DNA of 64,000 nucleotides from Diplosphaera chodatii (taxonomy: Eukaryota; Chlorophyta; Trebouxiophyceae; Prasiolales; Stichococcaceae), in assembly GCA_032358165.1 (NCBI GenBank), contig JAALGY010000039.1:248001-312000 (forward strand), read 5' to 3'. This document shows, in pieces, positions 34,662 to 45,902 of this stretch. The first letter of the stretch is position 1. Every line of letters starts with the position of its first letter. Made by a program: the position numbers and the translations under genes. The notes under the pieces were generated by a model. The model was not told where the DNA came from, searched no databases, and saw only the letters and a list, made by a program, of their open reading frames with translations.

Positions 34662-35773
34662 CTATTTGGGTGTCAGGAGGCGACGAACATTGCACTCCTT
34701 GCACTCAGATGCAAGACCGTCCACAGTTCGCGGCCGAGCATAGAACTCGCCCGCGTCCTTCTCCACCTTGCATATATAGCACCGCTTGCTCGGCACCACC
34801 ACTTGGGTGAGAGCCTGCTTGCGGCTCTTTTGGTCTGTACTTTGGCATTCTTTGCAGACGTGCCGCAGCCCATCGGCCTTGCTGCTTTGGCGGCAGAAGC
34901 ATGTTGCCTCCAAGTTTCGGTGGCACTGACGGCACTCCTTCTGGCGAGGGATTTGACGTTGTCTCTGGCTATTGGCAAACTGCCTCCTTGCACGGCATGC
35001 CAGGCAACTGGTATGACGGCCCCTCCGCATTTTGGGTTTCAAACCGAACCATCTGGCCGGCAGGAGGGTATGACACTCCTTGCAGACGAATGGCTCTCGC
35101 GTTGGCGGATGCTCGTTGTCGTCCAACCTGGGCCAATGACGACCGATGTCATTTCGCGTATCAAGGCGCAACATGAAGACGCCTGCAGAACCCCGTCTGT
35201 TACGGGTTGGTGCAGGGTGCATGCCGCATTACAATTGACACCTTGTCTCCGTCTAGAGTGTTGCATGCAGCAGTCAGAAACGCAAACAGGAATGTTGAGC
35301 GTACCTTCTCGGCGGCTTGACTTGCAGCCACAGCTCATGCTGGCAGGCATAACAGTGTACCCAGCCGCCTGGCTGGGGCTTGCGCACTGGGAAGTAGAAC
35401 AGCGTGCGGCTGTTACCGCATTTCAGGCACCGCTTCGTGGGTCCTTGTTCTGGCAGGAGCTGCTGCTCTGGAGGTTCTGCTGCTGATGCCGTCCGTCTTA
35501 TCGTTGGCCTTAGGCCTCGCTGCAAAGCGGGTGATGGCATGCCGTGAAACGTCATACGCCAGTGCAGACACCAGGAGGGACAAGATCATGTACAGCAGTG
35601 TTCACCTGCACAGAGTGCTCCCGTGTGAGGAGTCTGCAGGTATGAGGCGCAGCATACGGGAACGCGCAGGTCTGCGGAAAGCGGAGGGATTGCAGGTGGC
35701 GGCACGGGTGGCAGCATGGCGGCTGCTGCAAAAGGCAGACACCTAAGCCGCAGGCCAGCCCGACTGTATGCAT
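34662..35773 (-). CDS. ZK12: four-zinc-knuckle protein, 282 aa, founder-position copy
   Basis: Exons are 35606-35773 (56 codons, ATG at 35773), 35305-35519 and 34662-35127, with introns of 86 and 177 bases. Intron 2 has the best donor of the family (AAG|GTACGC). The family pattern is K-x-C-x2-C, about 18 residues with an aromatic and an Asp-Gly, then C-x2-C; knuckle 2 instead holds the motif LPARWF and a GR-x-GSCLAC close. Such CxxC...DGL...CKxC modules are known at the start of some phage and cyanobacterial HNH-type proteins, but no HNH domain follows here. Nucleic-acid binding is a guess. This copy sits directly downstream of the intact transporter gene. Confidence 0.78.
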
Positions 35774-36601
35774 TCAGGCTACTATGCAATGTTGACGTTT
35801 ACACCGCTGCAGCCTAGGCGAGGGCTCTTGCACGGCGTTGAGCACATAGGCAGCATTTGATGGTGACACACCCAGCGGCCCTCTCACCCCCGTGAGGCGA
35901 CGCTGAGTCACGCGCAACAGGTACGTACGAACGCGCAACCTGATGTTCGAGCAACAATAAGATTACTCTCCGTGCTGCTCGTTTTAGGCCGCTGGAAGCA
36001 GGGAGCCCAAACGTCGGATGGCCCGACGCATAGGGTGCAGCCGGAACACCATGCTCGAAAGCAAGGGGTGCGTGCTTGCAGCCTTGCCGCTGCTCATTGC
36101 GATCAGTTGTGCAACAGTGTGTCAATTATATTGCACGATGCTGCTGCCGCCGCCTGCCGCTGATGCGTCAGCAACACCATGTGTATAACGAGCAGTCATC
36201 ATGTTGCGCAGCAGGGATGACAGCAGGTGCAAAGGGGTCGAACATGATAGCATTAATTGCCTGCGGTGCTATCGCAACTGATCATAGCCATCAGCTGGCT
36301 CGTCTCCACAGTCCAGCGGAATTTTAATGTGCATCTGATCAGGGGCATCATCCCCAAGTTGCAACTCAATGCCGTGCATGGCACGAGTAATGCAGTGCAT
36401 CAGTAATGGCAGGGCTGCCCTATGGCTACAGTGTGCTTGCCGACATCACTCGACATGTCTGTCAACTCGGTTGCTGCTGCTGCCCTTCAGGCATTGATGC
36501 TGACAGCTCACACAGTGGCGAGAGCAGCGGGGCTGACTGGCAATGCCCGCACGCCAACACACAGTTGGCAGCCAAGCCACCGCCACAGCCACGCCCGGCT
36601 G
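35774..36601. other. Spacer between transporter stop and ZK12
   Basis: It holds the 3' flank of the transporter and the upstream element of ZK12 at 35,988-36,042. This is the arrangement copied, in decayed form, through the array. Confidence 0.55.
35988..36042 (-). promoter_or_regulatory. Conserved upstream element of ZK12
   Basis: The plus-strand core is gctggaagcagggagcccaa, followed by acgtcgga and a gcccgacgc segment. It lies 215 bases upstream of the ZK12 ATG. The same element precedes most other copies at similar distance, which suggests a promoter part or 5' leader. Confidence 0.45.
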
Positions 36602-39600
36602 TCAGTTGGACTTCCGCGCTGCTGACTTGGCTCGCCATGCATCCGCCGGCAGCGCCTGCAGCCGCGGCAGGGCCACCCTGTACCACAGCCCCAGCGCCGC
36701 CCCGATCCCAATTGCTGCAAAGCTCAGGCCGTAGTAGCCGTCACGCTGCAGGTGGCACTTTCCGCCGGCCATGACGCATGCATTGTTGGGAGCGGTGGCG
36801 GCGGCATGGTTGGCTGGGCATGCTGAGTCTGGCACCTGCACGACAGAGCATGCAAGTGCAGGCATCAATCCGCAGCGCCAAACAGCTCATTCGTAGAAGC
36901 ACTGGTGAGTCCACGTTCAGAAAGCGACTTTGAAGGGAGCCCCTTTCACCTTGTCCATGGCGCCCACACAGGCGCGGTCCGACAGCAGGTCCATCACCGC
37001 GAAGATGGCCAGCTTGGGCAGCGCCGCCCCCATGTTGGCGATGGTGTTCAGCAGCGTCAGGTATGCCCCACCCTGCAGCAGTCGTGTGAGCCACATCAAC
37101 TGGGTAGGACTCTTATCTGAGACTTTTATGATGCCCACAGCAGCCCGTGCTCAATACGGACGGTGCAGATTTCTGCAGCACGTTGCCGGGACCTGGGTAC
37201 CCCTTGAACTGCAGCGGCACCGCGGCATGGTCTGTGTCTTCTACCCACCATGTCGGGGTCGGAGACCTTGTTGAAGAAGCTGCCGAGCGCCGTGAACATA
37301 AGCGTGCTGGTGAAGCTGGTCACGAGGCCCACCGCCGCGAGCGCCAGAAAGTCGCCGGGAGAGTCCTTCAGCTGCGTCACGTCTGGTGGGAACCGCCACA
37401 CCTACAGAGCACAACACGTAGCAGATGGGCTCGCCGTCAGGAGGAGACGTGCGACGTCATCATGTCACGTCATGCAGCAGGGTTTACCTGCTCACATGCA
37501 AACACAGTTTGTTTCTGTGCGCACTCATTCTCTCACACTCAATATCTCTCAAGAGTACACACAGCAGTCGGCAGGTTCAAGATTGAGGTTACCAGAGTGG
37601 TGGCCGCCGCCGCCGTCAGCAGCCGCAGCCAGTAGCCGCGCATCCACGGGGTGAAGGGCGTCGCGCCTGCGGCCCACCGCCCCGCCAGCACCGCGCTGAA
37701 CAGCTCGCACGGGAACTCCAGCAGCACCTGCGCCATGAGGGGTTACCTGGCATGTGTACGAAGGTACATCCCCGCGCAACATTACAGGACCACCCTGCGC
37801 CATGGCTTAACATGTTTGCATGAATTGCCTGACATATGCAGGTTCACTCTTCACACATACAAGGGACAGTAAGTGACGCGAGGGAGCCAGCTGCCTGCTT
37901 CCACTTGCCGCCAACAACCTGCAGATGGTACCATGCCACAAGGGAACGTCCCCCTGCGGAACAGGGGACCTTGAAAGCGCGCACCAGCCCCGCGAGCGCC
38001 TCCTTGCTGACGCCCTTCTCCAGCAGCTTCAGCGGCGCGGCCGCCTCCGCCGGCAGCACCGCCAGCCGCATCGTCAGCAGCACGCCCGCCAGCCGCCGCA
38101 CCTGCGCCCGGAGCAACACACGCACCAAGTTGCCACCACAAGACGACAGTGAGCAGCCACGACTGGGACATGTGCTGGCACGCCCCACAACACCAAGTGT
38201 GGAAGCTTCCAATTTTTCTTTTCATCAGTAGCTTCACATGCAGCAACAGATGGGCAGGTACCCCAGCTCTAGGGTGCAGCTGCCACCCTGACAACAAGCG
38301 TTGCATGCGATCCGGAATGCCCCGTCGAGCTGCCTGGGGTCACAGGCAACTGCGCGCACCGCGGGCAGGCGGATGACGCGCAAGAGCTGCAGGTACGCCT
38401 CCCGCAGGGCCAGCTCCTTCTCGGGCTCCCCCTCGTCCTCGCTGTCCGACCCTGCCAGTCAGGAAATGCATGATGTCGGCACCACAAAAGCGGACCCTGG
38501 CACCAGTGCCTTTGCCAGCCCACTCTGCAGTGTTGGCAAACTTGACACCAAAGAAGTAGCATGGTCATGAGCCCCAGATTGCGGTGCGCAGGTGCCTGCA
38601 AGTCAATGCCCTCTGCGCGGCAGCTCTGCACAGTTCCTTGAACACGATTGCTGCCTGATGGCACACCTGCCGGCGCCCTGAAGTTGACCTCGTGCTTCAG
38701 CGCCGCCACCGCCAGCGTGACCACCAGGTACGTCCAGCCCCAGAAGCGCAGGTAGGTCGCCAGCGACAGGATGCCGACCGGGCTGACGTCATCAGGGTTC
38801 CTGCAAGGCAGACACGCACCGATGCTGACTGTGACATTTGTCTCAACAGGGTTTGACTGTGGACAGAACTTGACTGTGCTGGCACAGCACTGTCACTGGA
38901 ACCACATCCACCGTGATGAAGTGCACACCTGAGCCAGGCGTTGCAGAAGGAGGCGTCATTGAGTGCCAGGAACACCGTGAAGCTGGTGAAGTAGCCCGCG
39001 TTCATGCCCACCGTCTGGCACGTGGACGCCCACCTGCAGCAAGGATGTACTTCAGGTGGCGCGCTTGATGCAGCAATCCCAAGCATGGGGTCGCAGATGG
39101 CGCCGGAGGGCAGCCAGCATGCGGCAATGGCACTGGTAGTTCCGTACTGACGCATGACCAGTGCGCAGGCCCTGCTACAGGGTGCCCACCCAACGTGGCG
39201 GCGCGACAGCAGCGTCAGCGCCCACCCGTCCACCGCGATGTCCTGCGTCGCCGCCAGCAGCACCAGCCCGAAGAACAGCGTGGTGATCGCCACCACGTCC
39301 GCCGCCTGCGATGGCGGCACTGGGGTCAGTGACTGGACGGCAGCCAGAGGCTCACGCATCCGGTTCAGACATCAGAGAGGCACATTTACGGCATGTTCTC
39401 GGGTCACTTCAAGCATCAGAAGCTCCTCAGCGGCAGACAGACAGCCGAGACTGAAAACCAGTAGCCTTCTGGAGTTTCCGTCACCTGCAGCCGTGCGTCT
39501 GCCCAGCGGGCGGAGAGCAACAGGGCGACGCCGGACGTCGCCTGGATTGGCACAATCCATGACTTCCGGCGCCCTAGTGCCAGGCTATACACCTGAGTGC

Positions 39601-40553
39601 ATGGCGGCAGATGTCAGTCGCAACAGCGTTGCAGGCGCACCTCCGCAACTTCAAGGCTGCAATGCTATCCACACTGTGTACCATGGACATGCATTGAGAG
39701 AGGCGAGCATTGCCAGGACAGCAAGCTCATCAATCCACTACATATGCCCTCCAAAGATAAACAGCATAGGCAGTCCATCAGATAGCATGAGTCACGCAGC
39801 GCATGCTCACTGAGTCGACAATGGGCGACCAGGCGAGCTTGAAGCTGTAGGGGTATGCTGCTAACGAGAAGATGCCGATGGCTGTGTAGCTGGCCTTCGC
39901 CTGCAAGAGGAACGGCCTGCAGGCAGTGCGGCCCGTATGAACAGCAGGCGTATGAGACTTGCTAAACTTGTACATCAGTGATCATGGGTCCCGCTCGACT
40001 AGGTAGTCGATATCAGTGGATATCAACCCCTCACATGGAGCCCATGGTCAGGCCCAGCGGCACGCCCTGCATCGCGTACAGCGTCGTCAGCAGCACCAGG
40101 TTCCAAAACTCCGACAGCACGCCGTCTCCCTGCGTACAGTGGCAAGTATATACCAGTCCGTGCCAGCGCTTGCGTGAAGAGGCGCATCACTTGACGCTGC
40201 GCTGCATGCGGTTGTGGACAGCAGGTCAGGGGCCAGCACAGCATATTCTGCTGCTTAACGCAAGAGGCAGGAAGCCTCCGCACCTGGCCGTGCTTGTGGC
40301 CGTTGGTGTGCTGCACCCGGCGCAGCAGGGTGCTGTGGCTGGGCCGCCGCACCGGCTTCCTGCTGCCACCGCCGGCAAAGGCGGTGCCGCTGAGCGCATC
40401 GTGTCTGTCGTCGCCGCTGCCGCCGGAGCGCTGATGGAAGCCGTTGTGGAAGCCCTCCTCTGCTAGATTCGCCTCCGGCGTGTCGCTGCTGCGCCACAAC
40501 TGCTGCTGATGGTGTGCTTTGTCCAGCGGGTCGGCGTGCGCCGCCGCCACCAT
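36602..40553 (-). CDS. Acetyl-CoA transporter, SLC33A1 (AT-1) family, 595 aa
   Basis: Thirteen exons, all phase-consistent: 40284-40553, 40035-40129, 39811-39916, 39485-39592, 39190-39305, 38929-39033, 38667-38800, 38360-38451, 37985-38101, 37593-37727, 37249-37401, 36950-37072 and 36602-36835. The ATG is at 40553 and the stop at 36602. The family signatures are clear: QGVPLGL, GRRKSW, ATQDIAVDGWAL, VGWASTCQTVG, KVSDPDM followed by GGAYLTLLNT, and the DGYY C-terminus. The human relative is 549 aa; here a hydrophilic N-terminus of about 95 residues is added. Family members are multi-pass ER membrane proteins that import acetyl-CoA for acetylation in the lumen. It is divergent with the COX6B gene. 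Confidence 0.9.
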
Positions 40554-41331
40554 CTGCCCCAAATGCAACCTGCAAGAACCACCTCTGCAGCTTCTGGGCA
40601 TTGCGTACTTGACAGTTGATCGTATGCATGCCAATGTCGCTGAAACCCTGATGTCCCTGGTATCCGCAATGCACCGCTGTACCTGCGGTGCCGCTCGCTA
40701 CACCACCAGCTGCAGCCTACAAGGCCGAACCAGGTAGAGGCCCTGACTCTGAAGCTCCAATCGGTCCTGAGGTAGTCAAGTTTCGGCTGAGTTTGCTTGC
40801 AAGCTCAGGCAAGCTGCTGCGGTTACTGCCTGCCCAGTTTCCGTATCAGAGCGTTGCATGTGAGCGATGCAGCGGTGTCTGAAGCTTCCTATTGCATTCA
40901 AAGAGCACTCAGATGCTATTCTGAGGTATGCTGACACCTGAAGTTGCTTACGTGGGCAGTGTCAGATTGCTCAAACGCTGATCCTCCGAGGCAAGTTGAA
41001 GCTCCGAGTGCAAAGACACCAAACAATTTCAACGAGCGGCAAATTGGTACAACATGCACCGGCTGTACATGGGTGTGCATGTGTTTGCGAATGTGCTTTG
41101 CTGCATTGCTGCAAACACAGCAAAGATCGAGCCGCGAAGTGCCCAACACGGGGCGAACTGCTCCTGCCCCCTGGCACCAGAAACCCTGCCAGGTTACCCA
41201 ATCTCCTTAGGGCAGATGGCTCACAGCGTCAGTGCCCAGTCCCGCACCCTGGCATATCGATCCACAAAGGCTCAAGCCAAAAGTTGCATCAGACATCTGT
41301 GCTTGGGGCTGCAGTTGCAGGAGTTGCGAAG
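40554..41331. promoter_or_regulatory. Divergent promoter region, transporter / COX6B
   Basis: About 780 bases separate the two divergent start codons. No TATA box is evident. Both 5' leaders must lie here; no other gene is supported. Confidence 0.5.
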
Positions 41332-41976
41332 ATGGGCAACGCAGCATCGCACACGGTGGCATTGTGCGAGGAGGAGAAGCAGGAGGACGAGCAGCCAGAG
41401 CAGCAAGAGCAGCAGGAGCGTGACGACATGCCCGAGGAATCAGGGCCGCCGCCTGACAAAGAGGAGGGCACCGGCAGCCCAGCTGGGGAGAAGCCGGAGC
41501 AAAAGGCTCCCCCCAAATCCCCAGGCCGAAAGAATGTGGGCGACGATGAGAAGGCCGCCCAAAAGGAGACCGACGCAGCGAAGCAGCAGGCAGCTGGCGC
41601 GCAAGCGTCCTCAAAGGCGGGCCAGTCCGAGCCAACGTCAGTGCGCAAGTTCTCCCACGAGGAGGCGGAGAACCGCAAGGCCGCGCACGAGGCGAGCGGC
41701 GGCAACAAGTCGGACCCCACCGAGCAGCCGGACCCCGCGGACGAGGAGGCCGTGCAGGTGAAGACGGTGCCGTACGACCCGCGCTTCCCCGCCACCAACC
41801 AGGCCCGCAACTGCTACACCCGCTACAACGAGTACTACAAGTGCATCGCGGAGAAGGGGGACGAGGCGCCAGAGTGCAAGTTCTACCAGCGCGCCTACCG
41901 GTCGCTGTGCCCCTCAGAATGGGTGGAGGGTTGGAACACTGCTCGGGAGGAGGGCAACTGGTACGGCAAGTACTGA
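41332..41976 (+). CDS. Cytochrome c oxidase subunit 6B-like protein, 214 aa
   Basis: Single exon. The C-terminal 75 residues are the COX6B/COX12 domain with its twin-Cys helices (C-x9-C starting CYTRYNEYYKC, then C-x10-C) and the SEWVEGWNTAREEG end; in the family these Cys form two disulfides in the mitochondrial intermembrane space, where the subunit bridges complex IV monomers. The first 140 residues are a low-complexity Glu/Lys/Gln/Pro-rich extension, as in long plant COX6B isoforms. The ATG at 41332 was chosen for its GCGAAGATGGGC context; the frame is open back to 40,996, so a longer start cannot be excluded. A TGTAA poly(A)-type signal lies at 42,370-42,374. Confidence 0.88.
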   Translation: MGNAASHTVALCEEEKQEDEQPEQQEQQERDDMPEESGPPPDKEEGTGSPAGEKPEQKAPPKSPGRKNVGDDEKAAQKETDAAKQQAAGAQASSKAGQSEPTSVRKFSHEEAENRKAAHEASGGNKSDPTEQPDPADEEAVQVKTVPYDPRFPATNQARNCYTRYNEYYKCIAEKGDEAPECKFYQRAYRSLCPSEWVEGWNTAREEGNWYGKY

Positions 41977-42528
41977 GCCGTGCTGGCAGCTTGGAATGGG
42001 TGCAGCCTTGCTGCTGGGTGCAGCATGACGGACACACAGCAGCGGTGCAACTTCCTGGCGGCAGTGGACTGTGCCGGAGTGGCAGGCAAGGCGGCGGGCA
42101 CTCTGTTGGAATTACCACCAGGTAGCTATGTGGTCTAGACCTAGCGCAGCATGACTTCTGAGGCAGGCGCTGACCTAATGGTCGACAGTGCTGGTGCTGT
42201 GTGCTCGATCAGCAGCAACAAGTTGAGGTCCACGTGGTCGTGGTGATCAAACCATGTCTCATTTGGTCGGTAACAGTCCTGATATGTCCCACGGCACAAA
42301 GCTCAAGACACAACGACGACCTCCTGTACACTTGCATTAAACCCGCAGACAGCTCCCAATCCCATGCAGTGTAAATATCCAAGCAGCAGTTCTGCGTCGT
42401 AAGCCTGAGAGTCCTGGGAAGCATACGCAAATAAGGTATCGAATAGCACTAAGATCCCAAGGTGGTGTGCTTTCGTCAGCGACATCACATATGTGTACGG
42501 CATTCACGACCATCTCATGCACACTGGA
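41977..42528. other. Convergent intergenic region
   Basis: This is 3' flank shared by COX6B (plus) and the germin-like gene (minus). A TGTAA is present on the plus strand at 42,370-42,374. No gene is seen. Confidence 0.5.
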
Positions 42529-44747
42529 TCATGCGCCGAGAGCCAGCAGGCCCGCAGCGGCTCCAGCTGTCAGCGCCGCCACGAGACCGCATCCTGCCGC
42601 CGTCCTGGCAGCAGCCTGCGGCGCGGGCGCCGGCGCCGCATCCTCCGCTGCCGACACGTCCGCAGCCGTCTGCGTGTCGCCTTCCGGCAGCCCTGTAGCG
42701 GCGCCGGCGCCGGCAGTGGGTACTGGCGTCCCGGCTGCGGCGCACGCAGCTGCGCACGAGCCGTCGATCGCGATGGCGCCTGCGCAGCGGCGCATCAGAA
42801 AGGCTTGCAGAGCCAGCAATGCTCAATGCATGGGTGACAGCAATCGTTCAGCATCCAGCGCGGCTCCAGCAGGCGCAGACAGCTTGCGAATAGTGCTAGC
42901 TGCATTTGCCACTGCACAGCCAAAGATGTGTGCAGCAGGACAATCGCGGCAGCAGTCGGTCTGCAGCACCTGGGTAGATGTTCTTCGTCGGCGCGACTTC
43001 CGCCACGCCCGCCGCCTGCGCCGGCGTCACATTCATGGCGGCGGCAATGATCTCTGTCGGCAGCTTGAAGAGCGCCTGCAGAGAGGGGACGGGTACCCTG
43101 GGTGCTGCTCATGTTGCCAATGCGGCACTGCTATGGCAGCAGTGGCGAGGTACCTGTTGCCAGTACAAGGTACGGTTGCCTGTCAACTGGGATTGCTAAT
43201 CAGCACTGTCAGTTGCTGACAATGGGGCCGCAGGGAAGGCTCACGATGGCCTGGTTGACGGTCTGGGGGTCGTCGGAGTTGTAGGAGATGGTGTACTTGG
43301 CGGTGCGGCCGCAGTCGCGGTTCTGCTGGTAGTGCAGCAGCCCTGCAGCGAAGCAGCAAGAAATGTACCCAGGTCTGGCTTGTTGTAGACACTGCATACA
43401 GCTGGCGGCAAGATGACATTGTAGCGCGTCAGCAACTGGTGCGGGGCGTCAGGTGAGAGGACCCTGAGAGACACAGCAGCAGGCGCAGCCGTCGCTCGCT
43501 GGACACACTTCCCAGGACTCGACCCTGTTCTGCAATCGGGCGCGCACCCTGGGGGAAGATCGCCGAGGCGCCGGTCGTCACGTTGTTGATGACCGACTCG
43601 GAGGCGTCCTCCAGCACGAAGCCCACCTCCAGTGCCGTTGCTGCAGGCAGTGGGAGACATGAGGTGAGAATCTTTCAATTGTCCTCATTCCAGTGTGCAT
43701 TTGCTCAATGCGAAGAGGCGGTGGTTCATTGGGAGGCCACCCCCTCCACACCTCCGGCCAAGACGCTCTGATGGGAGGCGCTGCAGGTACATACAGCAGT
43801 TTGGCAGCAGCCTGACGTGCCCCGTGGCATCATGAATGGTGACGCAGTGCTCCGGCACGCCCACTTGCGCTGGGAGCGGCCAGCAACTGCGGGAGTAGAT
43901 CAGCTGACAGCCGCGCACCGTCAACCACGAACAGCAGGCCGGAGGCGAAGGGGTGCGTGTGCGGCGCCCGGTTGGCGCAGGGCCCCAGCTCGAAGTACGT
44001 CTGCAGGGCAGTGCAGGGTTTTAGAATGATACCCTCAACCCTCAGCAGCATATCAGCCTCGCAGGTGGACACATGAGAGGGGCTGCCGCGACCAGGCTGC
44101 AGCTCTGCAGAGGCGATGCTCACAGCCTGGCGCTGGCGGCCGCCTCGCTCCGCTTTGCACAGCGGTGCCAGACAGCACACTTGCTGGTCTCGCACAGCGA
44201 AACCGCTGCAGTGTGCCGCTGCTGCTTGTCAGATCCCACAGCACCTGCGCGATGCCGTAGCCCGACAGCGCGGGGAACTGCTTGGCCATGCGTGTGGTGG
44301 AGGTGCCGGCGGCGCCGAAGGACCTGACGGCGGCGGCGCGGGCTGCGCCCACCAGCTGCTCGGGGTTGTACACAAACGCCTGCACTGTGACATGCGGTGT
44401 CACGGAGCCCGCAAGTCAGAGGCGCATAAACACTGCATCGTAGCAATGCAGCTGGCTTCGATGTGTGGCGGCCACCTCTGCTGTCATCTGCTGCAGGGTG
44501 CCAATGCATCCAATCTGGCCGCTGGTGACTACAGTTTCCACACATCCTGATCGCCCCGCGACAAGCAGGAGCACGCACAGCTGCGCGTTCTTGCCTTGGC
44601 GCCGCCGGCGCTCAGCGTTGCGGGCACGTCCTGGTGCTCCGCCTGCAGCACGAGCGGCGCCGCCGACGCAGCGGTGGCCGCATCCGCAGCGTGCAGAGCC
44701 GCGACCAGCACCGCTGCCGCCAGCCAGAGCGCCGATACCGTTGCCAT
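42529..44747 (-). CDS. Secreted germin-like cupin, 305 aa
   Basis: Seven exons: 44595-44747, 44245-44379, 43919-44000, 43548-43640, 43245-43342, 42970-43075 and 42529-42779. Intron 1 starts with GC (AAG|GCAAGA). The first 20 or so residues are a signal peptide (MATVSALWLAAAVLVAALHA). The cupin core reads PHTHPFASG, LEVGF, then FPQGLLHYQQN and CGRTAKYTISYNS, matching germin boxes. Two metal-binding His (about 110 and 112) and the later His (about 158) are present, but the usual Glu in HxHPxATE is Gly here. The C-terminus is Ala/Pro-rich with a final hydrophobic stretch of about 20 residues, as in GPI-anchored proteins. It is probably extracellular; enzyme activity is uncertain. Confidence 0.85.
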
Positions 44748-45902
44748 GCTGCGCCTTGCGTCGCCTGCAGCGCCTGCAGACGTGACACTGTCGGTGCGCA
44801 GGTGTGGCGCATGCGCCTGGCGCTAAGGGACACTTTTGCAACATCCTGTTTAAATGTGTGGATCGGACGTGTGACGCGCTCTAGAAATGCGGCCTACGTG
44901 ATGGGCAATGGGCCTTAGCTGCACAACATGCAGGCTTTGCATAGCACAAATTCTAACCCCATTGATATATTTTGTGCCCCCAGCCAGCATGCGAGGCCAT
45001 GATCCATAGTGTATTCATGCTGAGCAGGACTTGCAGCTGTGAATAGAGGTGCTCGTTCGTCGCCGGTGCGGCAGGACTGCTCCACAAGGGCTGTGCTGGC
45101 ATGAAGCCGGGCATCCACGCATGCATGCACTCAAATATGACTTACATGGAACAACCTTGCCCCAGAACACTGGCAGCATGCACGTGTAGGAGCCAAAAAA
45201 GGAGTGCGCAACGCACACTGGCAGGGGCAAGTCATGGACGGACGCGATCGCTACAGCCACAGCCGAGTCAAACCTCCGGAACGGCCTCTTCCACGCTGCT
45301 CATGATCGCACCTTGATGCTCGGACAAGTGTTTTGGGAGTGTCTCCCTGAGCGCTCTGGGTGGCGGCGGGTACCGGACTGTGCAAATAAATCAACTGCAA
45401 TGGGCCAGCCCGACATGTACGCAACTATCCATGGTTCTGTACTGCAACTGCTTCCTGCAGCTGGTCCGGCAACGGAATGGTGAGGGGTTAAAATAAGGGG
45501 TCATGGTGGAATAGCTCAGGGGGTGAAACGTAATGCCAAATGCGTAGTGACTGAGGTGACCACTTGATCCCAGGCGCAGCGCTAGATGCTCAATGCCAGT
45601 CTTGCTGCATCGTACGGACCTGCTGCAGGCTCGTGGTGACACACTAGGCATCGTGCGCATAAGCCTGCAGCTGAGACGATCGCCGCGGGAGCACAGGCCT
45701 GCAGTTATTGATGTAACCGACAGGCGTAGTACCAGAACAGTGGCAAGCTGTAAGCTTGACCTGAAGGCCGGTCCTGGCTCTTTACACATAGCCATCAGCA
45801 GCGTGAAGGGGCGGCAGCAGAACAGTCGCCACGCTGAGTGCCAGTCCACCGCGCCGGGGCATCCGGCGCAACTCGAGCACCGGGAGCTTTCGGGCCTTAA
45901 GC
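44748..45902. promoter_or_regulatory. Divergent promoter region, germin-like / sugar transporter
   Basis: About 1.15 kb between divergent starts. No open frame with family resemblance was found. A weak tRNA-like stretch near 45,505 was rejected. Confidence 0.45.

Larger units (their letters stand above)
1..36601 (-). repeat. Tandem array of 12 zinc-knuckle gene units
   Basis: Twelve units of about 2.2-3.8 kb lie head to tail, all on the minus strand. Each unit, read 5' to 3' on the minus strand, holds degenerate 3' exons of an acetyl-CoA transporter, a conserved upstream element, and a three-exon zinc-knuckle gene. The right end joins the intact transporter gene at 36,602, which marks the probable founder unit. 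Spacing between successive gene stops runs from about 2.2 to 3.8 kb. The left edge of the array lies outside the window or near its start. No transposase, reverse transcriptase or integrase reading frame was seen in the array. Confidence 0.85.

Noticed and set aside
560..35773. HNH endonuclease identity for the zinc-knuckle family
   Set aside because: The CxxC...DGL...CKxC modules recall regions found before HNH domains, but no His-Asn-His motif follows knuckle 4 in any copy.
1..36000. CRISPR-like or retroelement explanation for the regular repeats
   Set aside because: Units are gene-sized and differ in length; there are no short spaced repeats, LTRs, reverse transcriptase or integrase frames. 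The genome is eukaryotic.
40996..41331. N-terminal extension of the COX6B-like protein upstream of 41,332
   Set aside because: The frame is open, but the composition changes sharply and the start context at 41,332 is better. It cannot be excluded without transcripts.
45505..45585. tRNA-like stretch with tagctcaggggg
   Set aside because: The box resembles a D arm, but no cloverleaf could be folded and the B box is poor.
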